NCBI GenBank assembly: GCA_001931875.2
Contig: MSJH02000655.1
Location: 1 to 64,000, forward strand
DNA: 64,000 nt
Origin: Byssochlamys sp. IMV 00236
Taxonomy: Eukaryota; Ascomycota; Eurotiomycetes; Eurotiales; Thermoascaceae
Reading direction: 5' to 3'
Below the pieces are notes generated by a model, which had not been told where the DNA came from, did not search any database, and saw only the letters and a program-made list of their open reading frames with translations. Each line of letters starts with the position of its first letter. The stretch's first letter is position 1. Both the position numbers and the translations under genes were made by a program. This document shows, one piece after another, positions 10,843 through 22,391 of this stretch.

Positions 10843-13328
10843 TCAGACGATCTCTAACTCCTCGCCATCATCGTCCCATTCGACGTCGTCCGCGGCCGCT
10901 TCAGCCTGCCGCTGAACCTTGCGACTTGTCAGTACCAGAAGTGAGCAAAAAGGGGGGGGCGTCTCGAACCTCCTTTAAACCGCTTATCTCGTCCACATAT
11001 CCTTTCTCGTTCAAAGCCCGCTTAACAAACTCCCAACCGTTTGCATTGTATGCTTCGACTATATTATCTGAACATGCACTGCAACAGTCGTAATTCCTGC
11101 CCACAACGGAAATGTTCGAGAAATTTGACAAGAAACCCCTGATTTGGTGGGGAACCAGACCAAGAGGATGTTCGCTTTCCTTTTCTTCTTGAGCAGCCGG
11201 GGCAGCTGCACCTTTCGGATGTTGGAGGATGGAGACCAGTAGCTCGACCGCTAGAGCAGACGCTATAGCTGCTACTCCGGGACGAGTTACAGTGCACTGT
11301 TGGTCGAGTGTCTGATCTCTGACAGACTACAATAGTAGCTATAGTAAGTACAAGATGCTGAGAATTCTTTGTCCAATTCACTTACATCTGCAGGCGCGAC
11401 CACGTCGTTACAGAAATAACAACCGAGCCCTGGGCTCGAATCTGAGTCTGTCTTAACGCCATGTCGCATAACCACATACGTATCGAAGCCCAAGGCTGCG
11501 TTCATCACAATCTTGCCTGCTGCCTTCCCCATTACCGTGGGCAGCCAGCGAGATTCGCGAGTGTCCATAAGTAGGAATATGGCGTCATGTTCATCGAAGA
11601 GTTTTTGAAGCAGCTCAAAATCGCTGCGGGATTTGGGACTATCAGTTATCGGATGGCCAGCCATGGGGACTGTGAGTGCATATCCGGTCGAATCGACACC
11701 TGGGTATATCTCCGACAACGCCTGAGACGCACGAAGGGCCTTCTGGACTCCACCTCCTATACAGTCTTGGAAATTGAAAAGGGGTTGTCGGACCGGATTG
11801 GAGAAGGAAACAGTTCCGCTATCCACGAATGTGATCTTTCGTACACCCCATCCCTGTTAAAAGAACATAATCAGCACTCCTAAGGCATCGAAACATCAAC
11901 AACCGCCACCTACCAGCAGATTACGGGCGACGTAGCTCCCCAATGTACCCGCTCCAAGTAGGAGACACTTTGTGTGTTTTATCCTCTCAAGGTCAAGATT
12001 AGGGGATATGCGCCATTTCATCAGCTTCAGGTTGAGATCAACCGACTGATCAGCCAGTCTATTTTGAGGTCCATCGTTAGCTCCGGCGACGAGGATGTTT
12101 GAGGCTTCAAGTTACCTATGGGGATCCATATATTCCGTCAAATTTACAACACGCCCCATTAGTTTCCCGGAAGGGTTGCGTTCCCAACCAGTCACTTTTG
12201 GAAGGGCATCCTCGGGGATAGGATCAATGTTTGCTGTTGGTGTTGACTCCAACGCCAACTTCATTATAATACTGCGGCCCTGATCACGCTTTGACTGAAC
12301 ATCACGGTACCTTAGGATCTGGACTCTAGCCAGCCCCCATCGTTGCCTCACGAGAATCAGGAGATTTCTCAACATCCAGCCAGGAGCGGTGTCATAATTG
12401 GAAGGGTCCGCAAAGCAAACATAGCAGTCGTCGGGGTTGGTGTCCTTGAAAAATCCTTTTTCGAAGGTCGCGAGTGAGGCGATTTCCCAAGAAAATCCGA
12501 CGTTATCCGCAGATGTACCGGCTGTTTCCGGTGGCAGCTCACTGTTTTCATTGTCTTCACCCTTCGCCTCGACTTGTTGAGAAGGATTCCTGTTCTTCTT
12601 AGCCAGGAAGAATCCATGCTGGCGAGTATCGACTCCGTAACGCCAAGTCTGCACAGCATCGACTAGAGCCGAGCTTTCAAGACCTGTCAAGCTTGTGGCT
12701 TCCCTGGTTCCCGCATTGTTTCCTGTCGTCGTGGGGGTATCACTCGCTACAGGGACCCAAGGAGGAGACGAATGTATTGCGGGAAATGCGAACCAGTAAT
12801 GGAACTTGTATTTCTTGAGGTCCGCAAATGACAGAACCGCAAATGAGGATAGCAAAGAAGGACAGGAATAAATGGTGCCATCATTGATCGCATCCCAGAT
12901 CTAGAGAGAGTTAGCTCTTCTCTATCGAAGATAATCTGGCGACTGACCGTCCTTGCAGCTTGCTGAAGAATCGACGCTTTATCCGAATTTCTGTACTCTT
13001 CGATTGTGTTGACGTTCTTGATCATACCCTCGGCTCTATAGTAACCTACTGGGGCACTGAGGCGTCATATCAGTCAGCACCCGTAATGAATTCTGCCTTG
13101 CTTTACTTGTAGAGAGGTTTATTTAAAAGTCACATACTGATCGCTAGTAAGGGCGTTTCCGTGGATCTGCATGCGACAGGAAGTGTCTGGAGTATCCGTG
13201 GAGCGGATCTCATAAAGGCCCAGCAACTTGCGCGGGGAATCATCGAGTTTGTCATGGTTGATTTTGAGAGTCGCTAACGAAGTGTAGAAGGGAAGCTCTA
13301 TGTCCGATGCGAACGGAGTGTACTGCAT
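10843..13328 (-). CDS. ATG7: Autophagy E1-like activating enzyme Atg7
   Basis: Reverse-strand exons 13328..13138, 13056..12948, 12900..12116, 12058..11914, 11853..11386, 11326..10970 and 10917..10843 give 709 residues. Atg7 activates the ubiquitin-like proteins Atg8 and Atg12 and passes them to Atg3 and Atg10. The N-terminal Atg7-specific domain includes [17 protein letters not shown]. The adenylation domain has the nucleotide loop [17 protein letters not shown], and the active-site cysteine is about Cys577 in [11 protein letters not shown]. The final 52-nt intron has a weak donor (GTTCGA) but a good TACTGAC branch site; it restores the acidic tail [17 protein letters not shown]. Without it the protein would end in an unrelated 22-residue tail. 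The gene is divergent from DCD1. Confidence 0.92.
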
Positions 13329-13870
13329 CTTGCCTAGGTCTATGCGGACGTACTTTGGGTTCGCATAGTATCAAGGGCGCAGGAAGTGAGTGAACTTAGG
13401 TCTCCGTGAGATGGGCGGAACTTTAGCAAAGTATCTCCCTTATTACACAATTTGAATTAGTTTCCTTTGACACACTTGGCCACATGATTCAGGGCGTATT
13501 AGCAGTTCTGCTGACTCTGATGGGGAATAACAATCGTCAGATGACAATTGATAGCGGGAGACAGGTGATAGAGAGATAAGCAGATGATACATACCTAGCA
13601 GTACGGATGAGATGTAGAAAGCGGATTTCTTCACCTGCACTAGACAACTGGAAGGTTATATTTAGGGAGAGATACTTGCGCCTGCATTTGATGACCGCCA
13701 AGGAGAGGAGAGAGGTAGTTAGCAAGGTTGCTTATCTTCCTGCGGTCCGCTTAGATACTCAAGACGGCATCATGCTTAGCTTTGGAGGGGTCTCCCCGCC
13801 CGTGCCTTACTGTAACTTGCCAAGTCTCCAATCATTATTAAGCTTTGCTAACTTGGGTTATTGGGACCTC

Positions 13871-13871
<1 letters not shown>

Positions 13872-13901
<30 letters not shown>
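13872..13901. repeat. (ATT)10 microsatellite
   Basis: Ten perfect ATT units in the ATG7/DCD1 intergenic region. Probably length-polymorphic between strains. Confidence 0.95.
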
Positions 13902-14024
13902 GAGCTCTGAGTCTAGCAATCCTTTATAGGGCTACTAGGACATGCATAAGCTCCATTAGCAGTCGCAAACCACCTTTTGCTGTGGTATTATTAATGCAAG
14001 CTTCTCCAGATTCGCTGGCTACTG

Positions 14025-14032
14025 TCACGTGA
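14025..14032. promoter_or_regulatory. TCACGTGA E-box palindrome
   Basis: An exact TCACGTGA octamer in the ATG7/DCD1 divergent promoter. CACGTG is the core recognised by fungal bHLH factors such as Cbf1 homologues. Function is inferred. Confidence 0.4.
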
Positions 14033-14173
14033 CTAGACAGCACACTCTAAGTATCTACCTAGGTCCGAGTGAAAGTGGTTCCCGCAACGCGTCGCATCTT
14101 CTTCGGTTCCCTTTGATACTCGAGCGGATTCGACCTTTGAAGGCCGCCAATTCCTCCTTCGTCAACGCCAACT

Positions 14174-15624
14174 ATGCTTGTCGGAATATGTGGAGGTTTG
14201 TGTTTATGATCCTTGCAAGAATTATACGGGTGCACGATTGAGACGACATTTGCAGTTGCTGATGAAGATGAAGGGATATGTGCTGGCAAGCACTCTGTTG
14301 CGGAATATTTAATTCGTGAACACAATTTCCAGTTGGTCAGGCTTGTTGGCAAGGATTACAGCTGGATTGCAGATGAAAAAGATGATGGGCCGTGTCTACA
14401 AGGATCTGAGGTAGCAGATGAGAAACAGTCGCCAGAGCTCGTTTTCGAAACTGTTGACGCTGTATTGGAATTCGTTACCAGACGATGGCGTGAGCGCTGG
14501 GTCACAACGGACATAAGGGATATCTCTGTGCTGGATCGCTTCCTACAGCGCCCTTTCTTCCTCCTTGTAACAGTGGATGCGCCAGTAAGTTTACGGTGGA
14601 AGAGATTCACGGAGAGGTTAGACTATTTCTCTTTCTCCTGTAATATAGGCAGTGGTATGTGCGTGATTTTTAATTCATTTTCCTGGTATAGGTGTCAGAA
14701 ACGCGGAATCCATCCTCCGGATCTCGAAAAGTTTGTCCTTTGGAACGATCGACATGTATATGACAGGAAAATGGGGCCAGCTTTCTTGACTGACAGAGCA
14801 CAACTGAGGTTGTTCAATTCTTCGTCATCATTGCAGGACCTGTATGATTCTTTGAGGAACCTCGACCTGACCAACGAGGAGCGACTGAGGCCTAGCTGGG
14901 ACCAGTACTTCATGCAGCTGGCATCACTTGCTGCCCAAAGAAGTAATTGCATGAAAAGACGAGTCGGCTGTGTCTTGGTTCGCGATCGTCGTGTCATAAG
15001 TACGGGGTATAATGGTACTCCCAGGCATCTGAAGAACTGCAACGAAGGAGGATGTAGGTTATTTCCGTCCTAAGTACCGCCCTCTTGCGGATCTTTCATC
15101 GAATGATGCTGAGACAGAGCGTAGGTCCTCGTTGTAATCGTGGCGACGGTGGAGGCACGGGGCTTTCGACATGTCTCTGCCTCCACGCCGAGGAGAACGC
15201 GCTGTTGGAAGCGGGCAGGGAGCGTATAAGGGAAGGCACAATACTCTACTGTGACACGTACGCCTCTCATATTTCCATAACCCCCCGGCCCCCAGTCTTG
15301 AAGAAAACTAAGGACGAAATTAGCTGCCCCTGTCTGACTTGCACCGTGAAAATCACCCAAGTGGGCATCTCTGAGGTTGTGTACTCTCAGAGCTATAACA
15401 TGGACCAAGAGGTATGGCACCGTATTTTCTGTCTGTAAATGGCAAGTTTTCTCATCTGCTTTCAGAGCGCAGCAATTTTGGAAAGCGCAGGCATACGCCT
15501 GAGAAAGTTCTCACCGGTAAGTGAAACATAGATGCATCTGATGTGACTGATACTAAGCGATTGGCAGCCTCGGAATGGACTCATTTATCTTCAGCCATCG
15601 GAACCGCATAGCTCAGTCGTCTGA
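14174..15624 (+). CDS. DCD1: Deoxycytidylate (dCMP) deaminase with N-terminal P-loop domain
   Basis: Exons 14174..14195, 14274..14616, 14692..15053, 15125..15411, 15466..15516 and 15568..15624 give 373 residues. The C-terminal half is a zinc-dependent dCMP deaminase that makes dUMP for dTMP synthesis. Its landmarks are NCNEGGCPRCN, the catalytic LCLHAEENA and the zinc ligands in CPCLTC. The N-terminal half (about 1-190) begins MLVGICGGICAGKHSVAEYL, a Walker A-like loop of a nucleotide-kinase fold, with VTVDAPVSLRWKRF further on. The first coding exon is 22 nt, so the P-loop is split by an intron. The 75-nt intron at 14617-14691 has no stop and is a multiple of three; removing it restores ERCQKRGIHPP. 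Family certain, boundaries good. Confidence 0.9.
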
Positions 15625-16457
15625 GTTATTTGTGGATGGGATGTCCCGAATTTGAATTATCCAGGCTATGCTGGCTAGTATCTTAACACCTCGCGTCTGT
15701 GGTTATAATCGTGTCAGCAATCCAAATCGGGACGTAGCAGCAGTCAAAATTGTTTGGCTTTCACGCCTGTGCTTCCTGGGCCCAACAGTTCAATTAGTCT
15801 AAAATATTCTCATACCCATGAAATGTGTACCGGGTAGATACTCGACAGACTTCTGCGTGGGAAGCTTACGATAAGCAACCCATCTGGAATGCGATCTGTT
15901 ACCACCATATAGCTCAAGCAGCAGACCATATTCACCCAAGCTTCAGTTGAGCAGTCGAAAGGAAATCGAAAATATGACTTGGATAAAAGCTTATCTGCAG
16001 TGGAGATTGCTTCTGAAGACCGCCGGATGCAGGTACCGGACCCTAATAGACGAAGAGCATCAAATTGCATGAAGACTGACTACATGTGTTTAGCGTAGCC
16101 GTTGCGCATTTTGGACTATATTCTGAGAACTAGTAATAATAGTGTTAGTTACGTCTTGTGTATTTATGATAGAGCTAGGTCCACCTAATGGAAAGCTAGA
16201 GGCGGGGAACCGAAGTTTATCAAGATCCTTGGAGGGGTCGGGAAGGGGAAAAAAATTGTCGGCCATGACTCAACATTGCTTTCGCTATATCAACCCATTC
16301 TGCCATTGCTAGCGATACCACCGAAATTTTGAACAGAGTCTCATTTATCTGCCCTCCTAGAATCACCTAGTCTCTTTCTGGATCTGTTCGCCGCACGAAT
16401 CCGTTCCGGATCCTGTGTGAAACAACGCTCCGTGTTTCCCAGGCACAATCGTTCACT
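15625..16457. other. Intergenic, DCD1 / HIS7
   Basis: 833 bp between tandem genes. It contains a TGACTCA at 16266-16272 upstream of HIS7. No supported ORF was seen. Confidence 0.75.
16266..16272. promoter_or_regulatory. Candidate CpcA/Gcn4 site (TGACTCA) upstream of HIS7
   Basis: An exact TGACTCA 186 bp upstream of the HIS7 start. Histidine genes are classic targets of the general amino-acid control in fungi, so position and target agree. The match alone is not statistically rare in 64 kb. Confidence 0.5.
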
Positions 16458-18246
16458 ATGCCTAAAGTTCACCTGCTCGACTACGTCGCGGGGAATGTCC
16501 GCTCTTTGGTGAATGCGATCGAAAAAGTCGGTTACCAAGTGGAATGGATAAAGTCACCCAGTGAGGTTGAAAATGCAGAGGTATTCACACAAATTATCGC
16601 CATTCCCCTCGAGGGATGTGACTTCTAGGGGGCTAATGCGACGATACTGATGTGTACTATAGAAACTCATTTTGCCAGGGGTAGGCCATTTCGGACACTG
16701 TCTGTCCCAACTCTCTGAGGGTGGCTACCTGGCACCGATTCAGCGGCATATTGAGTCGGGCAAACCTTTCATGGGTATCTGCGTGGGTCTGCAGGCGCTT
16801 TTTGCCGGATCAGAGGAAGACCCAAGCGTCCCCGGCCTAGGGTTGATACCGATGCGGATGCAGAAGTTCGACGACCGCGACAAGAGTGTCCCACATATTG
16901 GTTGGAATTCGGCGAAAAACACGAGCCCTGCGGAGTCGACGCCCCAGAGCTTTTACGGCTTGAAGCCCAGCAGCAAGTACTATTATGTACACTCCTATGC
17001 AGCACCCTATCAGCGCGGTGTTCTGGAAAGTCAAGGGTGGACGGTGGCTACAGCTACATACGGGGACGAGGAATTTATCGGTGCTATAGGGCGTGGGAAC
17101 ATCTTCGCCACGCAGTTCCATCCCGAAAAAAGTGGTCAGGCAGGCCTTCGCACAATCAAAGCCTTTTTAGACGGCCAGCAGTTCCAGCCTCTGGGGGAAG
17201 AAGAGACCAAGAATGTGGACGGATTGACGCGCCGGGTGATTGCTTGCCTCGACGTCCGCGCAAATGATGCTGGTGATCTTGTGGTCACAAAGGGCGACCA
17301 GTACGACGTACGAGAGAAGAGTGGAGTCGATGCCGGTGGACAGGTACGAAACCTGGGAAAGCCGGTTGACATGGCCAAAAAGTATTACGAGCAGGGTGCC
17401 GACGAAGTCACATTTCTAAACATCACCTCATTCAGAAACTGTCCACTTGCAGATACTCCCATGCTGGAAATCCTAAGACGCACTTCTGAATCGGTCTTTG
17501 TTCCGCTAACAATCGGTGGCGGAATCAGAGATACAGTCGATACGGATGGGACAACAGTTTCCGCATTAGATGTTGCGAAAATGTACTTTAAGTCTGGCGC
17601 TGACAAGGTTAGCATTGGCTCTGAAGCCGTGATTGCGGCAGAGGAGTACTATGCTGCTGGGGAGAAGTTGTCCGGAAAGACTGCTATAGAGACAATTTCA
17701 GGAGCCTACGGTAAGCAGGCCGTGGTGGTGAGTGTCGATCCCAAGCGCGTTTACGTGAGCAAACCGGAGGATACACCACACCACACCATCAAAACGGCGT
17801 ATCCGAATGCTGCCGGTCAGGAGTATTGCTGGTACCAGTGTACTATTAAGGGCGGTCGAGAAACACGCGATATGGATGTTTGGCAGCTGGTGAAGGCTGT
17901 CGAAGCTATGGGTGCGGGCGAAATCCTCCTCAATAGCATCGACAAGGATGGAAGCAAAAGTGGCTTTGACCTGGAATTGATCAACGATGTTAAAGCGGCT
18001 ATAAAGATTCCAGTCATCGCTTCCAGTGGCGCTGGAAAACCCGCGGATTTCGCAGATGTTTTCGAGAACACTGCCACAGATGCCGCACTCGGAGCAGGAA
18101 TGGTAAGCATGAAATATCCATTTTATGGTCAAGCTATTCTGACTAGATACAACTAGTTCCACCGCGGTGAGTATACGGTAGCTGAAGTTAAGGACTACCT
18201 CGAGGAAAAAGGGTTCCTTGTTCGCCATTTCGAGTCAGCGATCTGA
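16458..18246 (+). CDS. HIS7: Imidazole glycerol phosphate synthase (glutaminase-cyclase fusion)
   Basis: Exons 16458..16580, 16663..18102 and 18157..18246 give 550 residues, close to yeast His7. The enzyme uses glutamine-derived ammonia to convert PRFAR into imidazole glycerol phosphate and AICAR, joining histidine and purine synthesis. The N-terminal glutaminase (about 1-210) has the nucleophile Cys81 in GICVGLQ and His194/Glu196 in FHPEK. The C-terminal HisF-like barrel (about 230-550) has the catalytic aspartates at about 238 (ACLDVR) and about 400 (VSVDPKRV), plus [13 protein letters not shown]. The last 54-nt intron precedes FHRGEYTV; reading through it meets a stop. A candidate amino-acid-control site lies upstream. 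Confidence 0.95.
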
Positions 18247-18658
18247 ACGTCGGAATACTCTCGACATAGCCTTTCCAATAGCGCGCCAACGGGTTCTTCT
18301 AATAGGCGTTGGAAACCCGATTCTTCAGCTTATTTCTGGGCAGATTGTACCCCCGGGGCTCAATCCTAGACGAAATTACGAAGCACAAAATCTATTAGAC
18401 GTTGGAGATACTGTTAATATTCTTAGAAAACAGTTGTAAATAGAAAGACACATGATGAAACCGGCACATGGTTTAATTTCTCGAATACTAGAGAATCTAA
18501 GCATATAGCACAAACTGACGATTTGAGCCCTTACTTCAAACTATCAATACACTAGTACTAAATGATTTATACTGATTGATAAAAACCGTCATAATCCATT
18601 CCAGACAATGAGTCTGATCTCTTGTTTTGTACAGCAGACAGTTAAACTAGTTGGTTAC

Positions 18659-18669
18659 CTAGTTAACTA
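18659..18669. repeat. CTAGTTAACTA intergenic element, copy 1
   Basis: One of three exact copies of this 11-mer in the window, the others at 52800-52810 and 58760-58770. All are in gene-free DNA and embedded in looser TAACTA/TTAGTT-rich sequence. Confidence 0.6.
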
Positions 18670-18721
18670 ACTACCTAGGTAGGTAACTCTAGACGATCAG
18701 TGTGATTATGTAATATATATA

Positions 18722-18729
18722 TCACGTGA
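18722..18729. promoter_or_regulatory. TCACGTGA E-box palindrome
   Basis: An exact octamer in the HIS7/MPE1 intergenic region, about 790 bp upstream of the MPE1 start. It is a possible bHLH site; role not shown. Confidence 0.35.
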
Positions 18730-19511
18730 CGATGGACACCAGTATCTGGGCGCCTGTTGCCACCTGCCCATCATTCACAATTATCACAGCTGCAGTGTTA
18801 GCAGCAACTTCTTCTGTCGTCCACTCCTTTCTTTTCTCTACTTTCACCGACTTCTCAAGGTCAAGTCAGACTCTCGCCGTGACCTCTCTGGTCGAGGTCT
18901 ACTAATATTACGATTGCCCGTGCTCACTTCTCTGTCCCCTCATCAGCTGCACTTTCCAGCTTAGCTAGGTGATCTCTGAACAGTCTTTCTACTCTGAGCG
19001 AATCTTCACATCCGTCCAACTTTCCTTGCCCCTTTGATCCGCGACACGGTATTAGAGAAGGTTAGAGATAGGTCCTGTGGTGTTGGACAGGGACATCTTG
19101 AATCGCTGTGGCTGGACTGCAAAATCTGTGAAAGGCCTCTCGTGCCTCACTTCAAAGTTTTCTGCGACAAGCACACCAGTTTATGTACACAAGACCTCAT
19201 TTTTGTACTCAGAGTTCTTGAGGACCTACCGGCCAGCATTTGAAGAATTTCTTTTTCTCAGATTGATGAGTTCGACCACCGTTCCCCATAGAATCTGGAT
19301 TACAGTCTTCTGATATCCATTGTTCCTAAACCCTATAGCGGAGCTGCTGTGCAATAACATCTCCAATCGAGCTATAGCGTTATTCTGTGGTGGTGTTCGC
19401 TTTTCACCGTGTGCTGTGATTTACACTTTTCGTTACTGCTTGTATCTTTGTATTCAACCCGTGTCCCTAGTTGCCCTAGAACCGTCTGCATCTGGCTGCT
19501 AAATTGAAAAC

Positions 19512-21603
19512 ATGTCATCTTCCGTCCACTTCAAGTTCAAGTCCCAGAGAGAGCCCTCGAGGGTAACCTTTGATGGCACCGGTATCTCCGTGTTCGAATT
19601 AAAACGGGAAATCATCAGTCAGAATAGACTAGGTGATGGAACAGATTTCGAATTATCCATTTATAATGAGGATACGGGAGAAGGTAGGTTTTTACAGAAG
19701 CCCTGCTACCCTCTTTTCCCGACAACGATGCTGACCAAGCCGTGAACAGAATACGATGATGACACAACAATCATACCACGTTCTACGTCTGTCATAGCTC
19801 GCAGGTTGCCCGCAGCGAGGCCTGGAAAAGGCGGTGCAGCACGTTATGTTTCCGGGAAAATGCCAGTCAATGCGCGCAGTTCTGCTCGTACTGATATCTC
19901 GTCCTCGAGCCGTACTGCCAGCGGGACTGGTAACATAACCAGCAATGGTGTGTCGGAGCTTGATAACGCCCAGACAGAGGAGGAGAAGATCAAGGCACTT
20001 TTCAACCTTCAAGCAAATCAATGGAAAGAGCAACAACAAGAAATGGCCAAGTAAGTTGCAATAGATAGATACCGATATCCTTGGATAGCCGTGCTGACAT
20101 ATGTCGAATCCTAGTGCCACACCTGTCGCCTTTGGGCGCGGTAGAGGGAAGCCAGTGAATGTTCCCGACCATCCTCCGCCTCCAGGATATCTCTGTTACC
20201 GATGTAGAGAAAAAGGTAGGTTCCTCCATGGGACACTTATCTACTGCTATGACTAACACGCTGTTTCAGGACATTGGATCCAAGCTTGCCCTACAAATAA
20301 TGATCCTAAGTTTGATGGGAGGTATAGGGTCAAACGATCTACTGGTATCCCTCGTTCCCTCCAGACGAAAGTTGAGAAGCCGGATTCTCTCGCTCTGGAT
20401 GGTTCTAATGAGGAGATAAAGAGCTCCGGGGTCATGGTGAACGCTGACGGAGACTTTGTGATTGCTCAGCCTGACAAAGCTGCCTGGGAATTGTATCAGG
20501 AAAAGGCGAAGGCTTCGGCAGCTGCAGCCGCCGAAGCAGCCGCTGCGGAGGGCAGCAGAGAACTGCAGGCTAGGGGTCTGGAATGCCCGATTGATAAGCG
20601 GATGTTCTTAGAACCAACAAAAACCCCGTGTTGCGGGAAGACGTATTGCAATGACTGTATCACAAATGCTTTGATTGAGAGTGACTTTGTGTGTCCTGGA
20701 TGTTCTTCAGAGGGCGTGCTGCTTGATAATCTTTCTGTTGACGAGGATGCCGTCGCAAAGATCAAATCGTACGAAGCCGAAAAGGCAGAGAAAAAAGAGA
20801 AAGAAAAAGAAAAGCAACAATCGGCGCGCGACGCGCAACCGCATGAACAGTCAGAGAAAGAACCCTCTAAGTCTCCTCAGGCGAAACAAACGTCGTCCCC
20901 AAGTTTGTCAAATGGTCCTACATCAGCCCAGGCAAAGAAGAGACCTGCTGAGGATGAACCTGGCAAGCAGGATGGTTCACCGCGCACGGACTCGGTACCC
21001 ATGAAGAAACAGAAATCGGAAGATCCCAAGGCACTGGTTGACAAAACAGAGTCCCAGTCAAATAATCCCATGAATGCCTTCCCTCAGTTGCCATTTGAGC
21101 AGGCCTCTTTCGGTGGTGCTGGGTTTATGCCACCCCAGGGCATGCCGGCAATGCCCTTCGCCCCTGAGAATGGTTTTATGCCAGCAGCTATGGGCTTCAT
21201 GAACCCGATGATGTTCCCAGGTGGAAGCGGCTATATGGGTAACATGGATGCGGGATGGAATCAGATGAACGGCATGAACTTTATGTCTCAACAGAACCGG
21301 ATGTATAACGGCAACATGAATGCTCCTATGCCAAATCACCCTTTTGGGCCGAACATGTACAACGGAATGGGCGGCGGCCCAATGGGTATGGAAGCCATGG
21401 GACAGATGGGAAACCAGATGCCGCCTCAGTCAACTTTCCCACAAGGAATGGGGATGGACGCCTTCACTAATCAGCAGCGAACTGCATTTGGTGCACCCTT
21501 CTCTCGCGAGGAGGATAACGCGTATTTCCGCCAACCCGTCAACCCTCACCGGCACCAGGCAAGGCAGCGAAGAGTGCGACCAAGCGATTATCGAGAGCTG
21601 TGA
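19512..21603 (+). CDS. MPE1: Cleavage and polyadenylation factor subunit Mpe1 (RBBP6 family)
   Basis: Exons 19512..19683, 19750..20050, 20115..20215 and 20270..21603 give 635 residues. Mpe1 is a RING-type subunit of the nuclear cleavage/polyadenylation complex. An N-terminal ubiquitin-like DWNN domain (about 1-75) starts SSSVHFKFKSQREPSRVTFD. A CCHC zinc knuckle, CYRCREKGHWIQAC, lies near 190. A RING/U-box-like domain with CPIDKRMF and CCGKTYCNDC lies near 300. Next come a Lys/Glu-rich helical segment and an unusual tail of roughly 170 residues rich in Met, Gly, Asn and Pro. The tail ends with the basic segment RHQARQRRVRPSDYREL. Introns are 66, 64 and 54 nt. Confidence 0.92.
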
Positions 21604-22391
21604 AGTGATGCCGTTCTTGGAGCGCATATCGGAGTTGGTTTGGTTGCGACCTTTCATTATCCTTCGATCGGTCTCGGCTGCATGATTCTTTTGATTTCGA
21701 GCGTCGGGACGTACATGTACATGATCGCTGTGTGGTTTGCACATTTGTGTCTGTAGATGTCATGGGTGATTTCTGCATAGAGCTCTATCTTGACGGGCTT
21801 CATTGTTTCTTTTGTTTTTTTTTTTTTCAGACGGAATAGGGTTGAGTCGTCTGCATGGTGCAGGATCTGTTATTACGAGCGATAGGAAGAGGTGAAATAT
21901 CATCAATCCATCATGACTTCTCTGTATATTTCCACCGTGTTATTGGTCCTTGGACATTATATTTCCGTAGAATGAAGAAGCTAGTATATCACCGAGGTCA
22001 GCTCTTTCGCTGAAACCCAACTCACGTTGAATTAGTGCAGAAGTCGACTTGCAATGCAATAACTATTATTATTAACTATTAATCTATATCACCTCGGAAT
22101 AACTGGGTGGCGTGCGTGGCCTGAGGCAAAAACGCCAAGCTCTGGGCGGTGAATACTTAATCTGTCAGCCCCATCGACCGACCGCTTCGAAGATTCGAGT
22201 CCTTAAACCGACTAACTTACAACTATCACTCGGATATCGCAATCATCCTCACGGGTTCATCAGAACCTCAGTGTAATTGTCTTCCGAAAAGTCCGTCATC
22301 CAGCCTTCCTGCAACCGACCGCACAAAAATCGTCAACCGAACTCGCGTCCAAGTCAATTGTCTCATCCGTTACATCGTTATCACTACGAAT
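21604..22391. other. Intergenic, MPE1 / antizyme
   Basis: 788 bp holding the MPE1 3' UTR (with a T-run near 21815-21828) and the antizyme promoter and leader. GCCTGAGGCA at 22119-22128 repeats the core of the element at 408 and 817. No supported ORF was seen. Confidence 0.7.

Larger units (their letters stand above)
13329..14173. other. Divergent promoter region, ATG7 / DCD1
   Basis: 845 bp without a supported gene. It contains an ATT trinucleotide run (13872-13901) and the palindrome TCACGTGA (14025-14032), about 140 bp upstream of DCD1. Confidence 0.75.
18247..19511. other. Intergenic, HIS7 / MPE1, with a long pyrimidine-rich leader
   Basis: 1265 bp without a supported gene. It contains one CTAGTTAACTA element (18659-18669) within a stretch of TAACTA/CTAGGT repeats, TCACGTGA at 18722-18729, and then CT-rich sequence from about 18800 that probably includes the MPE1 transcription start and leader. 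An intron in the leader is possible but not proven. Open frames at 19034-19502 show no similarity. Confidence 0.7.
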
